A stretch of 64,000 bases of DNA from Conchocele bisecta (lineage: Eukaryota; Mollusca; Bivalvia; Lucinida; Thyasiridae): positions 38,846,242 through 38,910,241 of the forward strand of contig CM055277.1 in NCBI GenBank assembly GCA_029237695.1, given 5' to 3'. A model generated the notes under the pieces. It was given only the letters and a program-made list of their open reading frames with translations, ran no database searches and was not told the origin of the DNA. This document shows, in pieces, positions 1-11,242 of this stretch; positions within the stretch are counted from its first letter, which is position 1; every line of letters starts with the position of its first letter. Made by a program: the position numbers and the translations under genes.

Positions 1-263
1 CCGCATCAAAAACCCCAGGTGCGCAACTTCACACGAAGACAAGTATTCCTGTGAAGTTTCACGACTCCAACTCAAAAACATTTGGAGATATGCACGACAC
101 AAATTTTGTGACAGACAGACAGACGGACGGACGTTCTAACATTTCGGGTTTATGAGCTATTTGTTCTTTAAAAGATCAAAGGAATAGCTCCTAAATTTCA
201 ATAGAACTAGAAATGGACGCTTGTCGACAAGCGCATGTGTATCCCCCTCCCCAGATACACAAG

Positions 264-640
264 TAGTTTGAAAAAAGGGTGTTCGAGTTATGCTCCGGAG
301 ACAAAATCAGTGACGGAAAAACAAAGGGAGATAACTAAAGAATTAGTGATGCAAGAGTTGTCATTCTTGCGGGACACACCTTTAGGGTCGTGGTCTATGC
401 ATGTGTGAAGTTTCATGAAAATATTCCAAAGGGTGTTCGAGTTATGCTCCAGACACGAAATCAGTGCACGAAACAACAAAGGGAGATAACTAAGAAATTA
501 ACGACGCAAGAGTTGTCATTCTTACGTGCGACACACCTTTGGGTCGTCTTCTATGCATGTGTGAAGTTTAATAAACTAGAAAATGTGTTCATAGAACACG
601 GATGTCCCACATATCGCTTTGATAATAAATGAGGCCAAAT
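264..640 (+). repeat. ~155-bp minisatellite, first block (2+ units)
   Basis: Units carry the landmarks GGGAGATAACT, GAGTTGTCATTCTTG, GTCGTGGTCTATGCATGTG and ATTCCAAAGGGTGTTCGAG, repeated about every 155 bp. The array is interrupted by a different minisatellite and resumes near 2757. Open frames here are translations of the repeat, not genes. Confidence 0.85.
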
Positions 641-1800
641 TGCAAGTCAAAATTTTCTTTTACCTGAGCGTTAAAAGTTTTTGAAGCACCAAGTATGTGA
701 CCTTGACCCTGGGCTTGGCGGGGGCAGGACAAACGTGGATTTGGCACAGGGCGGTAGAGGACCATTAGAGCAATGCATATATGAAATATGAAGCTGATCC
801 GTGAAAGAAACAGAAATTATAAGATATTTACCTGAGCGTTAATGTTTTTGAAGCACTAAGTATATGATGTTAACCCTGGGCTTGGCGGGGGCGGGACGAA
901 CGTGGATTTGGCACAGGGCGGTAGAGGACCATTAGAGCAACGCATATATGAAATATGAAGTTGATCCGTGAATGGAAAGAAAAATTATAAGATATTTACC
1001 TGAGCATTAAAGTTTTGAAGCACCAAGTATGTGACCTTGACCCTGGGATTGGCGGGGGCAGGACAAACGTGGATTTGGCACAGGGCGGTAGAGGACCATT
1101 AGAGCAATGCGTATATGAAATATGAAGATGATCCATGAAAGAAAACAGAAATTATAAGATATTTACCCGAGCGTTAAAGTTTTTTGAAGCACTAAGTATG
1201 TGACCTTGACCCTGGGCTTGGCGGGGGCAGGACGAACGTGGATTTGGCACAGGGCGGTAGACGAACATTAGAGCAACGCGTACATGAAATATGAAGTTGA
1301 TCCGTGAATGGAAATAAAAATTATAAGATATTTACCTGAGCGTTAAAGTTTTTGAAGCACTAAGTATGTGACCTTGACCCTGGGCTTGGCGGGGGCAGGA
1401 CGAACGTGGATTTGGCACAGGGCGGTAGACGACCATTAGAGAAACGCGTATATGAAATATGAAGTTGATCCGTGAATGGAAATAAAAATTATAAGATATT
1501 TACCTGAGCGTTAAAGTTTTTGAAGCACCAAGTATGTGACCTTGACCCTGGGATTGGTTGGGCAGGACGAACGTGGATTTGGCACAGGGCGGTAGAGGAC
1601 CATTAGAGCAATGCGTATATGAAATATGAAGATGATCCATGATCCATGAAAGAAAACAGAAAGTATAAGATATTTACCCAAGCGTTAATGTTTTTGAAGC
1701 ACTAAGTATGTGACCTTGACCCTGGGCTTGACGGGGGCAGAACGAACGTGGATTTGGCACAGAGCGGTAGAGGACCATTAGAGAGCAATGCGTATATGCG
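640..1800 (+). repeat. ~168-bp minisatellite, 7 units
   Basis: The landmarks TGACCTTGACCCTGGGCTTGG, ACGTGGATTTGGCACAGGGC and ATATGAAATATGAAG recur near 698, 866, 1028, 1198, 1366, 1535 and 1708. It sits inside the 155-bp array, and homologous units occur near 34.4-34.8 kb in another hairpin element. Confidence 0.9.
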
Positions 1801-1945
1801 TGTTCGAGTTATGCTCTGGATACAAAATCAGAGCACGAAACAACAAAGGGAGATAAGTAAACAAGAATTCCGCGGAATCAGATGCCTCGCCTTGTCCCGC
1901 CTTGACCTCGAGCCTGGGCCCGAAAGCAATTTTCACTGGCCCGAA

Positions 1946-2031
1946 CATATTATACAATTATTGACTAGTGAACCATAGAATATCAGATTATATTCTATGG
2001 CTCACTAGTCAATAATTGTTTTATTATATGA
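1946..2031. repeat. Near-perfect palindrome (~37-bp arms)
   Basis: The left arm includes ACAATTATTGACTAGTGA and ATAGAATAT; the right arm repeats it inverted as ATATTCTATGG, TCACTAGTCAATAATTGT. The loop is only a few bases. Confidence 0.9.
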
Positions 2032-2035
2032 TAAT

Positions 2036-2590
2036 AGTCTGTATATAGCACTTACGACCTTATGCTACTAGACAAAAATTGAAAAAGAATTTGAAAAAAA
2101 AAATGAAAAAAAAAAATGGAAAAAAAATTAAAAATTAAAAATAATAATGCTTGCTACTGGAGCCCAGAATTTTTTTGAATAGTCCTATATTTATCTACAT
2201 ATATCTGCACAGGTCCACATAATGCCACAATATTTTCAACACAGTTTACGGAAATGTAATATAATCATTTACCTGTATAAATTACTTGTAAGTGGTCAGT
2301 TGCACATGCTAGCACATGCACAGGTGAATAGTCTGTATATAGCACTTACGACATTATGCTACTGGACAAAAATTGAAAAAAATGAAAAAAAAAAAATGGA
2401 AAAAAAATAATGAAAAAAAAAAAATTACAAAAAAAAGTTTAAAAATAATAATGTTTGCTATTGGAGACCAGATTTTTTTTTAATAGTCCTATATTTATCT
2501 ACATATATCTGCAGAGGTCCACATAATGCCACAATATTTTCAACACAGTACCCAATGTAGTGATTTACCTGTATAAATTACCTAGTCAGC
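2036..2590 (+). repeat. Tandem duplication, 2 units of ~300 bp
   Basis: GTCTGTATATAGCACTTACGAC begins near 2036 and again near 2330. Each copy continues through a poly(A)/GAAAAA tract, then TAGTCCTATATTTATCTAC and CCACAATATTTTCAACACAG. Confidence 0.85.
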
Positions 2591-2756
2591 AGTGGTCAAG
2601 CACTGGACATCTGCACATGCTAGCCCATGCTTAGCACATGGTTCTCCCAGTTTCTATTGTTCTCTCTACAGGTAAGGTGTACAGAGCACACGAGAAAAGG
2701 TATACAGAGCAGACGAGAAAACAGGTCTTCATGCATTATTGTCCAGTTTGTAGAGT

Positions 2757-3376
2757 GTGCAAAACAAAAAAGGGAGATAACTGAAAAATTAGCTACGCAA
2801 GAGTTGTCATTCTTGTGCGCGACACACCTCCGGGTCGTGGTCTATGCATGTGTGAAGTTTCATGAAAATATTCCAAAGGGTGGTCGAGTTATGCTCCGGA
2901 CAGTCCGGACAGGAAATCAGTGAGCGAAAACAAAAAAGGGAGATAACTCAAAAATTAGCTATGCAAGAGTTGTCATTCTTGTGCACGACACACCTTCGGT
3001 TCGTGGTCTAATTGAATGTGTTAAGTTTCATAAAAATATTCCAAAGGGTGGTCGAGTTATGGTCAATCAGTGCGCAAAACAAAAAAGGGAGATAACTCAA
3101 AAAATTAGCTATGCAAGAGTTGTCATTCTTGTGCGCGACACACCTTCGGGTCGTGGTCTATGCATATGTAAAGTTTCATGAAAATATTCCAAAGGGTGGT
3201 GGAGTTATGCTCCGGACACGAAATCAGTACGAGAAACAAAAAAGGGAGATAACTCAAAAATTAGCTATGCAAGAGTTGTCATTCTTGTGCGCGACACACC
3301 TTTGGGTCGTGGTCTATGCATGTGTGAAGTTTCATGAAAATATTCCAAAGGGTGTTCGAGTTATGCTCCGGACAAG
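2757..3376 (+). repeat. ~155-bp minisatellite, second block (4 units)
   Basis: Four further copies of the 264-640 unit, with GAGTTGTCATTCTTGTGC near 2802, 2964, 3117 and 3270. The array ends at the right terminal region of the enclosing hairpin element. Confidence 0.88.
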
Positions 3377-3459
3377 AAGTGTCTGCGGCGGACGCGGACG
3401 CGGCGCGCTGTCAAATCCATAGTATCCCCCGACGGAGTCCGGGGGATACAATTAGGAGC

Positions 3460-3600
3460 TTACGGAATGAATCAAAGGAATGTATTGTCTTAGGCTCCGC
3501 CCCTTAACTCTTAACTCCTGGATGTTAGTCCGGACGGACAGACGGATAACCAAGCCAAAAACAATATGTCTCCCCATTCATGGGGGAGACATAATTCATC
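3460..3600 (+). mobile_element. 3' end of a second hairpin-ended element
   Basis: A GGACGGACAGACGGATAACC tail is followed by a stem (GTCTCCCC...GGGGGAGAC, about 3568-3592) and ATAATTC. The same tail-plus-hairpin design recurs through the window. The 5' end is not identified. Confidence 0.5.
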
Positions 3601-3769
3601 ATCATAAAGAGGTACTCGTCAAATTTTAGTTTCACTGTTGTCATTGATTTCCTTCTGCAAATCTGGTCTCAGACTATAGGGCATGTGTTGGTGTCAACCC
3701 CTGCATTGTAAGGTTTGATCGGGCTGCCAGTCCTCTAGACGTCCCTGTCTGTGGATGAGTTCATCTCTA

Positions 3770-3886
3770 CTAGACATCACTATCTGTGGATGAGTCCATA
3801 TCCACACTGTCCCCGTCCTGGCAATTGTGGCAGATGGGACATTTGAAGGATCCACTCTCGCCAGCGAAGTAGCAGATGTTGCATGT
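3770..3886 (-). CDS. Exon 8 (terminal): Cys-rich C-terminus and stop codon
   Basis: The acceptor is GCTTCAG at 3887-3893 on the minus strand, and the exon opens in phase 0. It encodes 38 residues and ends in TAG at 3770-3772, with a second TAG directly after. The start is CNIC-Y-F-AG, then FKCPICHNC, followed by an acidic Asp/Ser tail (residues about 1735-1750). Five cysteines form CxxC, CxxCxxC arrangements like a treble-clef or zinc-ribbon unit. It continues the CxxCxxC...HC pattern of exon 7 without a gap, and phase matches. Metal binding is inferred from spacing; no family could be named. No AATAAA was found close downstream on the minus strand, so the 3' UTR end is unknown. Confidence 0.87.
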   Translation of the reverse strand, partial: TCNICYFAGESGSFKCPICHNCQDGDSVDMDSSTDSDV

Positions 3887-4014
3887 CTGAAGCAAGACAT
3901 TTCATTTTGATTAACCATTTCATAAATACACTATTTTTCCAAAAGAAAACAAGAAATGCATCTGTCGAACGCGGATGCCACCTGCAGCATATTTGAAACT
4001 GTGACAAAGTGGTT

Positions 4015-4280
4015 AACCGAAAAGTGTGACGGACAGACGGACGGACGTTCTTACAGTACTATACTTATGTGGCTTATCACATGTTAAATATTAGCCACAT
4101 AAAAGGATTTTTAGCCACATAAAAGGAATTTTTAGGTGGCTAATTGTAACCAACCCTAACCTTTACCAAGTCCATAACCCTGTGGGGCTAGCCACATAAG
4201 TACCCTAATGTGTGCCTGGATGGACGGACGGACAGACGGACGGTCCAAACACTATATGCCACCCGTATATGGCATACAAA
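4015..4280 (+). mobile_element. Two hairpin-element 3' ends
   Basis: GGACAGACGGACGGACG at 4030 runs into ACTTATGTGGCT...AGCCACATAAAAG (stem, about 4068-4110). A second GGACGGACGGACAG at 4220 runs into CACTATATGCCACCCGTATATGGCATAC (stem, 4248-4276). The latter end type is repeated at 38430-38475. The 4.28-5.41 kb stretch holds weak repeats (AACATGCACATGAAGTTTCA twice) and no gene. Confidence 0.5.
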
Positions 4281-5517
4281 ATAGTAGTTTTCTTATTTCT
4301 CACTAAAAGTATATGCAGTGGCATCGGAACCGATCTGGCAGTAATAGTTTTTGACAAAAATATGATATGTATTGAAATATTTAGAAGTAAAAACAATACA
4401 GTCAGAAATGTAATTATTATTTTTTTCATTATAATTAACAACATACAATTTGGAGGTTGTGGAGGTGGGTTCACTCCCTACCTCCGCCAGGCCAATCTTA
4501 TGCTTCAGACACCCCTGATATGTTGTTACCACTCAGGTGAATCGTCTCATCAAGATGATTCAAATGAGTTGCAAAATATGTATACGAGAAATACAAAAAA
4601 TAGAAAAAATATTGTTGATTAATTTCTTATTTCTGTTAATTTTTTATTTGTGTGAATCAGTATGGCCGCATGAACAGTTATAAATAAGAACGCCGCCAAT
4701 GGCATGTATCCCATCACTGTGGAGGTTGGATCGTAAACATGCACATGAAGTTTCAGAGCCAATTTTTCATATGGTGAAGAAGTAAAAAATCAAATCAAAT
4801 TTACCTTGGGCACAGACGGAGCATGGGTGGGGTGAGGAATGAAAATATGGATAATGATAAACATGCTCATGATTCAAGCCAATAGTTGATACGTTAAACA
4901 AATTATAGGCAAATGCAGTAACTCAACACGCATCCACTGACAGAACAGGATATTTGAAAGTCATTTGACCTAATCTCTGGGAAGTCTGAACGTATGGGTG
5001 TACATGGAATGAACATATGGAACATGCACATGAAATTTCAAGCGAATCTTTCGTACGGTAAGCAAGTTATAGGGGGGATGGAAAATGGGACAGAGACGGA
5101 CGACTTTTGCATGCCTATATCCCATTTTCGCTACGTGCGGTTATAAAAAAAATATTCCCAAAATATTTACTTACACCCTTAAATCATAGTTCTTACCATA
5201 CTGCTTGTAAATTGCACTTAGGCCTATCAAAAAAAATTGTTTGTTTCGGGGCACCCGACCCTACCTGCTATTTTATTAACAAAATGTGCCGACCCTTTTT
5301 TTCCCCCACATTTCAGAAGAGGAAAAAAAGTTTTTGTCTATTTTGTTCATTTTGTTAATTTTTATCCCTCTCCTTGTGACTTTTGTCTCGCACCCAAACT
5401 ATGTTTCATGACATTTTAATACCCGACTCTAGGTGTAACGACTCTAGGTGTGGCGAAAATGAAACGCCGGGACAAGCATTGCGGTAACTGCAGAGGTTAT
5501 CCGAATATACAATTGTG

Positions 5518-6326
5518 TCCGGTGATTTCGCACGTCCGGTGATTTCGCGTACCTCTTTAATATGCATTGTCAACCTCTCGCTACCTGGTGTCGGTATATT
5601 AGAAGTCAACCTTTTCATAAACTATACAACTTCTGACGATATTTAGCCAGTCGAAGTATATTTGGTGAGTACAAGTTTTTTTTGTGTCAGTTTTACTCTT
5701 CGTATCCTAATACATTGTACATGCATACGTTTTATTTCTCAAAAACGGATCAAATTTTGCAGAAGACATCGTCTGTCAAAACCATGTTTACTTCTGTTTT
5801 GTGAATGAAATAGTTGGCCCCGGATCGAGTATATTAAAACATACAAATGACGTCATTGGGGAAACTACTACAACATTTTCAATGTATGGAAGCCCAAACT
5901 TGTTAGAATTTTGTTTTTTGTAGTATTTTCAGTACTTGCATTAATCTGGGTATTAATCTACGCTGGATGTGTTATACTATCTGTAATTTATCACATGCTG
6001 ACTTATTGACCCCCTTCCCTGAACGTAGGAATGACAGACATGTTGGCGTGTATTGGCCACCATAGACAAATATAATTAACTGACGTCACTAAAATCGTAC
6101 TGCGCAAGTACACCGGACATCCAGATTTTCGGGGAATACCCAACGTGTAAACTGTAATGGCAAATGGCTGCCGTTTACATTGATGCACTTTGTTTTATTG
6201 CATGACATTTCGTAGAAATACGGTGAAATGGCGAGTTATTATGCATATAAAGTTGTAGGTCTGAATATGCGATATTTATAGATCGGTTACGTTATTGTTT
6301 CCTTAGCTGCACGAAATCACCGGACA
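5518..6326. mobile_element. Possible TIR element with TCCGGTGATTTCG ends
   Basis: GTCCGGTGATTTCG occurs twice at the left (5518 and 5534, direct), and its inverse CGAAATCACCGGAC occurs at 6313-6326. Spacing is about 0.8 kb. No convincing target duplication and no open frame were found, so the superfamily is unknown. Confidence 0.4.
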
Positions 6327-6537
6327 GCACCGTTGGCCTACAATCAACAACAACAACAGAAATTGGCATGATGGCTGGGGTTTCGTCTAGTGGGACTCGC
6401 ATCTTGTTACGTATAAACATAGATGTATGCCAACATTCTCCAGAAAGATGAACATTTTACATTTTCCCTATAGCTAGTTCATCAGTGTTTGCGGACATGA
6501 TACCATTGTATTGCGAGCAGTGCTCACGTCAAATCAG

Positions 6538-6760
6538 GATTATTCTGATTTCAGGGCTGAATATATAGTTTTCTTATTGTAAATATTCAGTTCTGATTTT
6601 GGGATTTCCCCCCCCCCCCCATTCGTACAGGCAATATATGGGATTTAGTACTAAACCCATTGACCCGGCCTTAAATGACCTTAGCTGTTGAAAGGCCGCT
6701 AAACCCCCAACAAACACCTGTGCATCAGCGTCTTCGGCATTAAACCATGGATTAAGTTTT
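6538..6760 (-). mobile_element. SINE-like family, inverted copy (degraded)
   Basis: On the minus strand it reads TTTAGCGGCCTTTCAACAGC, AAGGTCATTTAAGGCCGGG, AATCCCAAAATCAGAACTGA and ATTCAGCCCTGAAATCAGA. These are the landmarks of the copies at 8.4, 36.5, 38.5 and 39.4 kb. A poly-C run (about 6609-6620) interrupts it. Confidence 0.7.
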
Positions 6761-6967
6761 GGGTCAAGTCTTATTTATTCTCAACGCTAGTTCATGTGCA
6801 TTTACAATGGCTTTTGGGTTTGAATTAAACACAATTGATAATTTTTGACATAATATATTATATTCCATACAGGATGTACAGTTTCATGTGCATTCTGTGT
6901 GTTCTTTTGATGCAAAATATCCACCAGAATATACAATGAATTATGAGCTTAATTAATATTCATACTA

Positions 6968-8273
6968 CCGTATTTAGCCGTGTATTGCGCGCACTGGTGT
7001 ACAACGCGCATCTATATTTTGGGGGGAAAAAATTGTTCCGTGTCTATAGCACGCAACAAAAAAAGTAAATATAATTGGCGGAAATTTCGTCACGAGTATA
7101 ACAAAATTGCATTCCGAGTTCACAACCACAATGCTGAACGTGTGCTGTTGGGCTCTCTCAAAAAGATCGTCAAAGGTCAGCTTTAAATTAGACTTTATAT
7201 TGTCTAAAAGTATGTTATATTTATTGTTATTTACTCATTAATATGCTTAATAACATTCAAGATGCATGTAATAAACTTACTGAACCTACTTATTTGTGGT
7301 ATACAATTCCACCATATTTGTCATTCGTGTATAACATAATTACCCGTAATCACAAACACACAGCAGCCATGTGTAAACTTCTTCCCCAAGGCGATAATAA
7401 CTCCTACTAGTGACCTGCACATGAGAAATGGGCCATAAGCAATTCCCCCCAGCCAAATATTGACACTGTGGACCACCGTGGATATACGTAGGTACAGATA
7501 GTGTGTATTCACTGTTTATTGATTAGGTTTAACAATAGACATAGGTACTACCTGAATACACGACATTCCAGCATAGCCCTTATCAGTGTATGCGCAGACG
7601 AATCAGGGGCTATGCTGGTCGCACATGTTATAAGGTATTGATGTGTGAATACTTGTCAATACTTTACAAAAATAGTAACACAGTCAGTCGGCACCTAGCA
7701 ACGAAAAACGACCATTACCGAGTGCGATCTGAATGTGCGTGACGCTAGATTTAGCATCTAAAACCTTACATCAAGCGCTTATGGGATTGAGATAATCTGT
7801 CCTCATTAATTATTCACAGTATGGCAGACGTGTGACGTCACTTTGAAAATTTACAACCAAACAATACCCGATGGGCAACATTTGACCGATATGAGATCGG
7901 TACACCAGCGTAAATACAGAAAACATGTAAATTTCCTCTAATACACGTAGCCTCTTATGTTACGAGCCTGGCTATATTAAATCCCAAAAGATACCAATTT
8001 ACAATCAATCTATACTAACCGCACCCATTCATATCGATTGATTCCTTTTCTCTTGTTTCACACTATGCGTATTTCAACGTCATAGCGGACACCTGTCAAA
8101 AATTGATATTTCCGTTTCCGGGCTTGTTTTGCTTGCGTAAAACTGGCAGAAATCAGTTGGAAAAAACGTTTGAAATTTATGTTCCTACTTATAACGCACA
8201 GGGTGACTTCTGGATTAAAAATGGGGCTGAAAAAATGCGCGCAATACACGCAATACACGGCTAAATACGGTAC
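6968..8273. mobile_element. TIR DNA transposon remnant (TACCGTATTTAGCCGTG ends)
   Basis: The left end is TACCGTATTTAGCCGTGTAT and TGCGCGCA; the right end is its inverse, ending CACGGCTAAATACGGTA near 8273. TIR identity is near perfect for about 28 bp, with a second GCGCGC/TATTGCG motif repeated inside each end. There is no transposase-length frame, so it is non-autonomous. Ends begin and finish with TA, consistent with TA duplication (inference). An internal stem, CCAGCATAGCCC/GGGCTATGCTGG, lies at 7567-7620. Confidence 0.8.
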
Positions 8274-8402
8274 AACTAATGGCATGTAAAGTAAACAAGG
8301 TACATGTTGTATTTAACGATTTAAGGCTTCATTTATAAAAAAATAAATACCAAGCTACTTTCTTTTGTTATGTATCATGTTTATTAGGCTCGCCGCGGAA
8401 AT

Positions 8403-8660
8403 TGATTGATTGATTTATCAGTGTTTAACGGCCTATCAACAGCTAAGGTCATTTAAGGCTGGGCCAATGGGTTCGATCCCGCATTTAACATGCTGCATTG
8501 CGTGGAAAATCCCAAAATCAGCATGGAATATTTACATCAAAATAAAAATATATTCAGCCCTGAAATTAGAATAACCTGACCTGGTGCCAGGTCCATACCT
8601 CACGAAAGCCACTTGGCCCCTGGAAATGGCAGGAATTCCTCAGCCAATTGAAACATGTTT
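8403..8660 (+). mobile_element. SINE-like family, 3'-truncated copy
   Basis: It begins GATTGATTTATCAGTG, then TTTAACGGCCTATCAACAGC, AAGGTCATTTAAGGCTGGG, GGGTTCGATCCC (B-box-like) and ATTCAGCCCTGAAATTAGA, then CCTGGTGCCAGGTCCATAC (a short palindrome). It is cut after CACTTGGCCCC. Confidence 0.75.
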
Positions 8661-8712
8661 CTTAGCCCTGCCCTATCAAATCACAATAGCCTGGTACATT
8701 GTATTCTTTATA

Positions 8713-9188
8713 TGTGGCTGTGGCTGGAGAAAAGGGGCTTAAGGGTTTGCGACCAGTGTAGATCCAGATCAGTCTGTGCATCCGTTGCAAGTCTCCGTCC
8801 AAAATTTATATCCCAGTAAACTCCATGCCGAACTACTTTCCATAACCGTCAGGCGCAGTTAAAATAATTCTTGATAAAACGGAAAATAAACACATTTTCT
8901 TGATGAATTTATTTCAAATGCTGGAATTATAAGGAATGAATGGCCTTTTTGTGGAATTTATCGGGGATATAAACTTGGAAAAGTCGCGGGAATACTGGAC
9001 GAGGCCTTCCGGCCTTCATCCAGTATTCCCGCGACTTTTCCAAGTTTATACCCCGATAAATTCCACAAAAAGGCCATTCATTCCTATAATATAAATCATT
9101 ATCCAGCTACAGGAGTGTGCTATTTGATCAGGATCTACACTGGTCACAAATCCCATAAGCCCCATTTTCCCAGTCACAGCCACATATA
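8713..9188. mobile_element. Inverted-repeat element around a nested palindrome
   Basis: About 60-bp arms: the left includes GGAGAAAAGGGGCTTAAGGG and GACCAGTGTAGATCCAGATC; the right is its inverse with CCCATAAGCCCCATTTTCCC. Between them lies a separate element (about 8780-9087) ending in a long palindrome. The right arm stops 9 bp from the donor of exon 7. A related arm lies 19 bp from exon 4's donor. Confidence 0.65.
8932..9087. repeat. Long palindrome, ~72-bp arms (copy 1)
   Basis: The left arm GGAATGAATGGCCTTTTTG...AAGTCGCGGGAATACTGG is matched by its inverse at 9019-9085. Its sister copy at 39932-40090, with its flank, lies in the opposite orientation. Near-identity of the arms implies either recent origin or arm-to-arm gene conversion. 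Confidence 0.93.
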
Positions 9189-9197
9189 TCGGCCTAC

Positions 9198-9283
9198 CTG
9201 GCAGTGTCTATTTCTGTAGTCTGAACATCGCCCACACTTCACACAGTGGTTTCTCGGTGCTGTCTCATTGTTGCATAACGTGG
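9198..9283 (-). CDS. Exon 7: Cys-rich, CxxCxxC module
   Basis: The acceptor is TGTTTGTTGCAG and the donor is CAG|GTAGGC. The exon is 86 nt: two bases complete the codon opened by exon 6 (GCC, Ala), then 28 codons, ending in phase 0. It encodes LCNNETAPRNHC, then VKCGRC and RNRHCQ (residues about 1685-1712), with five cysteines and two histidines. The pattern C-x(n)-HCxxCxxC-x(n)-HC continues directly into CNIC of exon 8, so exons 7 and 8 together look like one or two zinc-binding knuckles. The donor is 9 bp from a transposon-like inverted repeat. Strong phase fit on both sides makes it real despite its size. Confidence 0.86.
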
Positions 9284-9289
9284 CTGCAA

Positions 9290-9875
9290 CAAACAGTCAT
9301 GACAGTAAACGAAACACAGAACTTGGCACAGAAAGGAATGGCCACCGGTACATTTGTATTGTGTTAAAAGTGTACCGTTACATCTCGCAGATAAATGCTC
9401 ACATGTATCAAGTGTCCAAATATTTAAGCAATCCATCAAGTAATATTAACGTTATGACTTTTGATGCAAAAAAATGGCTTAGTGTTTCCGCAAAAATGTG
9501 AAGGTAAAAAAGGTCAATGTCATGTAAATCGCGGTATGAGTGTGTCATATGCTCACAGGTATTTATTCTATGTATTATTATGGCGCAAAACACAATATTT
9601 TGTATGTTTGAAATGACTATCCTATGTGAAAATAACATATTTTTACTGTAAATATTGGAGGGGGTCTACAATTACAGAGGGGGCTACTATTAGAATAAAT
9701 ACAGTAAGACATTTACCCTAATTGTCAGTTTGTGACGTATGTTCTTACAAACAGCCACAGGTAATGCTATATGCCTCCTCACCATTCGGTGGCAGGGGCA
9801 TAACAAGTTTAACATGAATTGAGATGATAATTGTTATCATGACCACAAGCCAATCAGATGAGAATTCTACCACGG
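9290..9875. other. Intron sequence, nothing recognised
   Basis: Unique-looking AT-rich intron between exon 7 and a small hairpin element. No coding potential beyond short chance frames. Confidence 0.5.
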
Positions 9876-10103
9876 AAGCGGTGTCGTGCCTGCCGAGGCA
9901 TTTGACGGTGGGTCGTGGATTTTTCACAGAATGAATATGGACCATCAGATGAATGCAGTGTGAAATATCAAGTTGTTCCGTTCAGAAAACAGAAGTGATA
10001 AGAAATTTATCGCAATGTTAAGTTTGTGGACACGGATGACAGAAATAGCGCCAACTACAGTCATGTCATGCCTGCTGCTTAAGCAGGCACGACAACAACC
10101 GTG
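9876..10103 (+). mobile_element. Short hairpin-ended element
   Basis: It begins GTGTCGTGCCTGCCGAGGCA and ends GCCTGCTGCTTAAGCAGGC, then ACGACAAC (10070-10103). It resembles the family at 54.5-55.1 kb, whose ends also carry GCCTGC hairpins. From 10104 to 10848 I see only AT-rich intron. Confidence 0.45.
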
Positions 10104-10849
10104 AAGAGCCATAGGAAAACCTTGTAAGTCAAATATGTCTACTTTTCAGGAACCAAATAAAACTAAATACAGGCATCTTCCAACTGAAAATGAATATTGA
10201 CATAATATTTTGAAATAACTACTACATTTATAAATTGTTTTTAACTATATCAATGTTAGCGCTTATAGTTAAATGGTCAAGGCTAAAACAAAGACTTACT
10301 AGCTTTCATTTCTAGTTTTTCTAGTCTTTTTTCCAGTATTTTTTCAGTTATTCCGGATTTTCTCACCATTTCATGGCGTGTACCTGTTTTTCGGATTGTC
10401 ATTTTTATGTATAACAAATTAAAATACAAAGTGTACACTCACCCTAGTATCCGTTTCTGAATTTGTTTGGTTATTTATGTGAAATTTTGCGATACCACTC
10501 ACCAAAGAAGTTATACAGGGTTTTAGAAGATAAAAAAAAATGGGAACCTATAGTTTTATTGGATTTTGTCACAAAACCATTAAAGTGTCAAACGATTGGC
10601 TAAAATGTCCGGTATTTTCAGATACTGTATTTTGATTTGAACTAAATGTTTATCGTATTATAATTTTGGTGCCGAAAATGAGTTACAAGGTTTTCGAAGA
10701 ACAGCGACGATATACAAAATATAGTATGTTTTTGTTTTTTTCTCTTGCAATGTTAAGAGATCAGAGGGCAAAAGCATATGCCACAAGCAGCTACATATTC
10801 AAGTGCACCACAAGTAAACTATCATATTTGAATGCCAATGATGTTCGTT

Positions 10850-11117
10850 AACCCTTTCAACACCACAGGCCAGTGTAGTGGTATTGGCAAAAAGTGTAGA
10901 TCCAGATGAGACGGCTCATGACGAGCCGTCTCATCAGGATCTGCACTTTTTGCAAGTAATTTTCATATTTTTTGACAACAAAAACACCCCCTTTTCATAA
11001 ACACCCCCTTTTCATAAATGGACTAATCTGAAAATCATTTTGTGACGATTGGTGGATCGGTTGCAAAATTAACATATCAAAATCATTCCAGTTACTTAGG
11101 GGTGAAAGAGTTAAATG
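10850..11117. mobile_element. TTAA-flanked MITE (piggyBac-like), copy 1
   Basis: It is flanked by TTAA on both sides: TTAACCCTTTCAACACC at the left and GGGGTGAAAGAGTTAA at the right. Inside is a perfect palindrome, AGATGAGACGGCTCATGA and its inverse (about 10895-10960), bordered by GCAAAAAGTGTAGATC. TTAA plus CCCTTT ends are typical of piggyBac-related MITEs. Two relatives lie at 32274-33023 and 33536-33779. Confidence 0.85.
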
Positions 11118-11242
11118 GAGAATTGGGGCCTATGGCTTTTACGACTAGGGCATACACAGGTCAGCCTGTACATATGCAGAGTCAAACCATGGTATGGCCA
11201 TTTCCTGGGTCAGTTAATGAAATTCCAGTCATATTTCTAAAC

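Larger units (their letters stand above)
206..3452 (+). mobile_element. Hairpin-ended non-autonomous element (Helentron/HINE-like) filled with minisatellites
   Basis: The left end (about 206-250) reads CTAGAAATGGACGC, then a small inverted repeat (CGCTTGTCGACAAGCG) and GTATCCCCC. The right end (about 3419-3452) is a perfect stem, TATCCCCC/GGGGGATA around ACGGAGTC, followed by CAATTA. Internal DNA is three kinds of tandem repeat plus a palindrome. This is the layout of Helitron2/Helentron-associated non-autonomous elements known from bivalves. Assignment to that class is inference from the ends; no Rep/helicase gene is present. Confidence 0.6.

Noticed and set aside
4212..4622. 136-codon plus-strand frame
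   Set aside because: Begins in a GGACGGAC tail of a hairpin element and has AT-rich composition; no recognisable domain.
8450..8490. tRNA gene suggested by GGGTTCGATCCC
   Set aside because: Only a B-box-like sequence within a dispersed repeat; no cloverleaf could be drawn.
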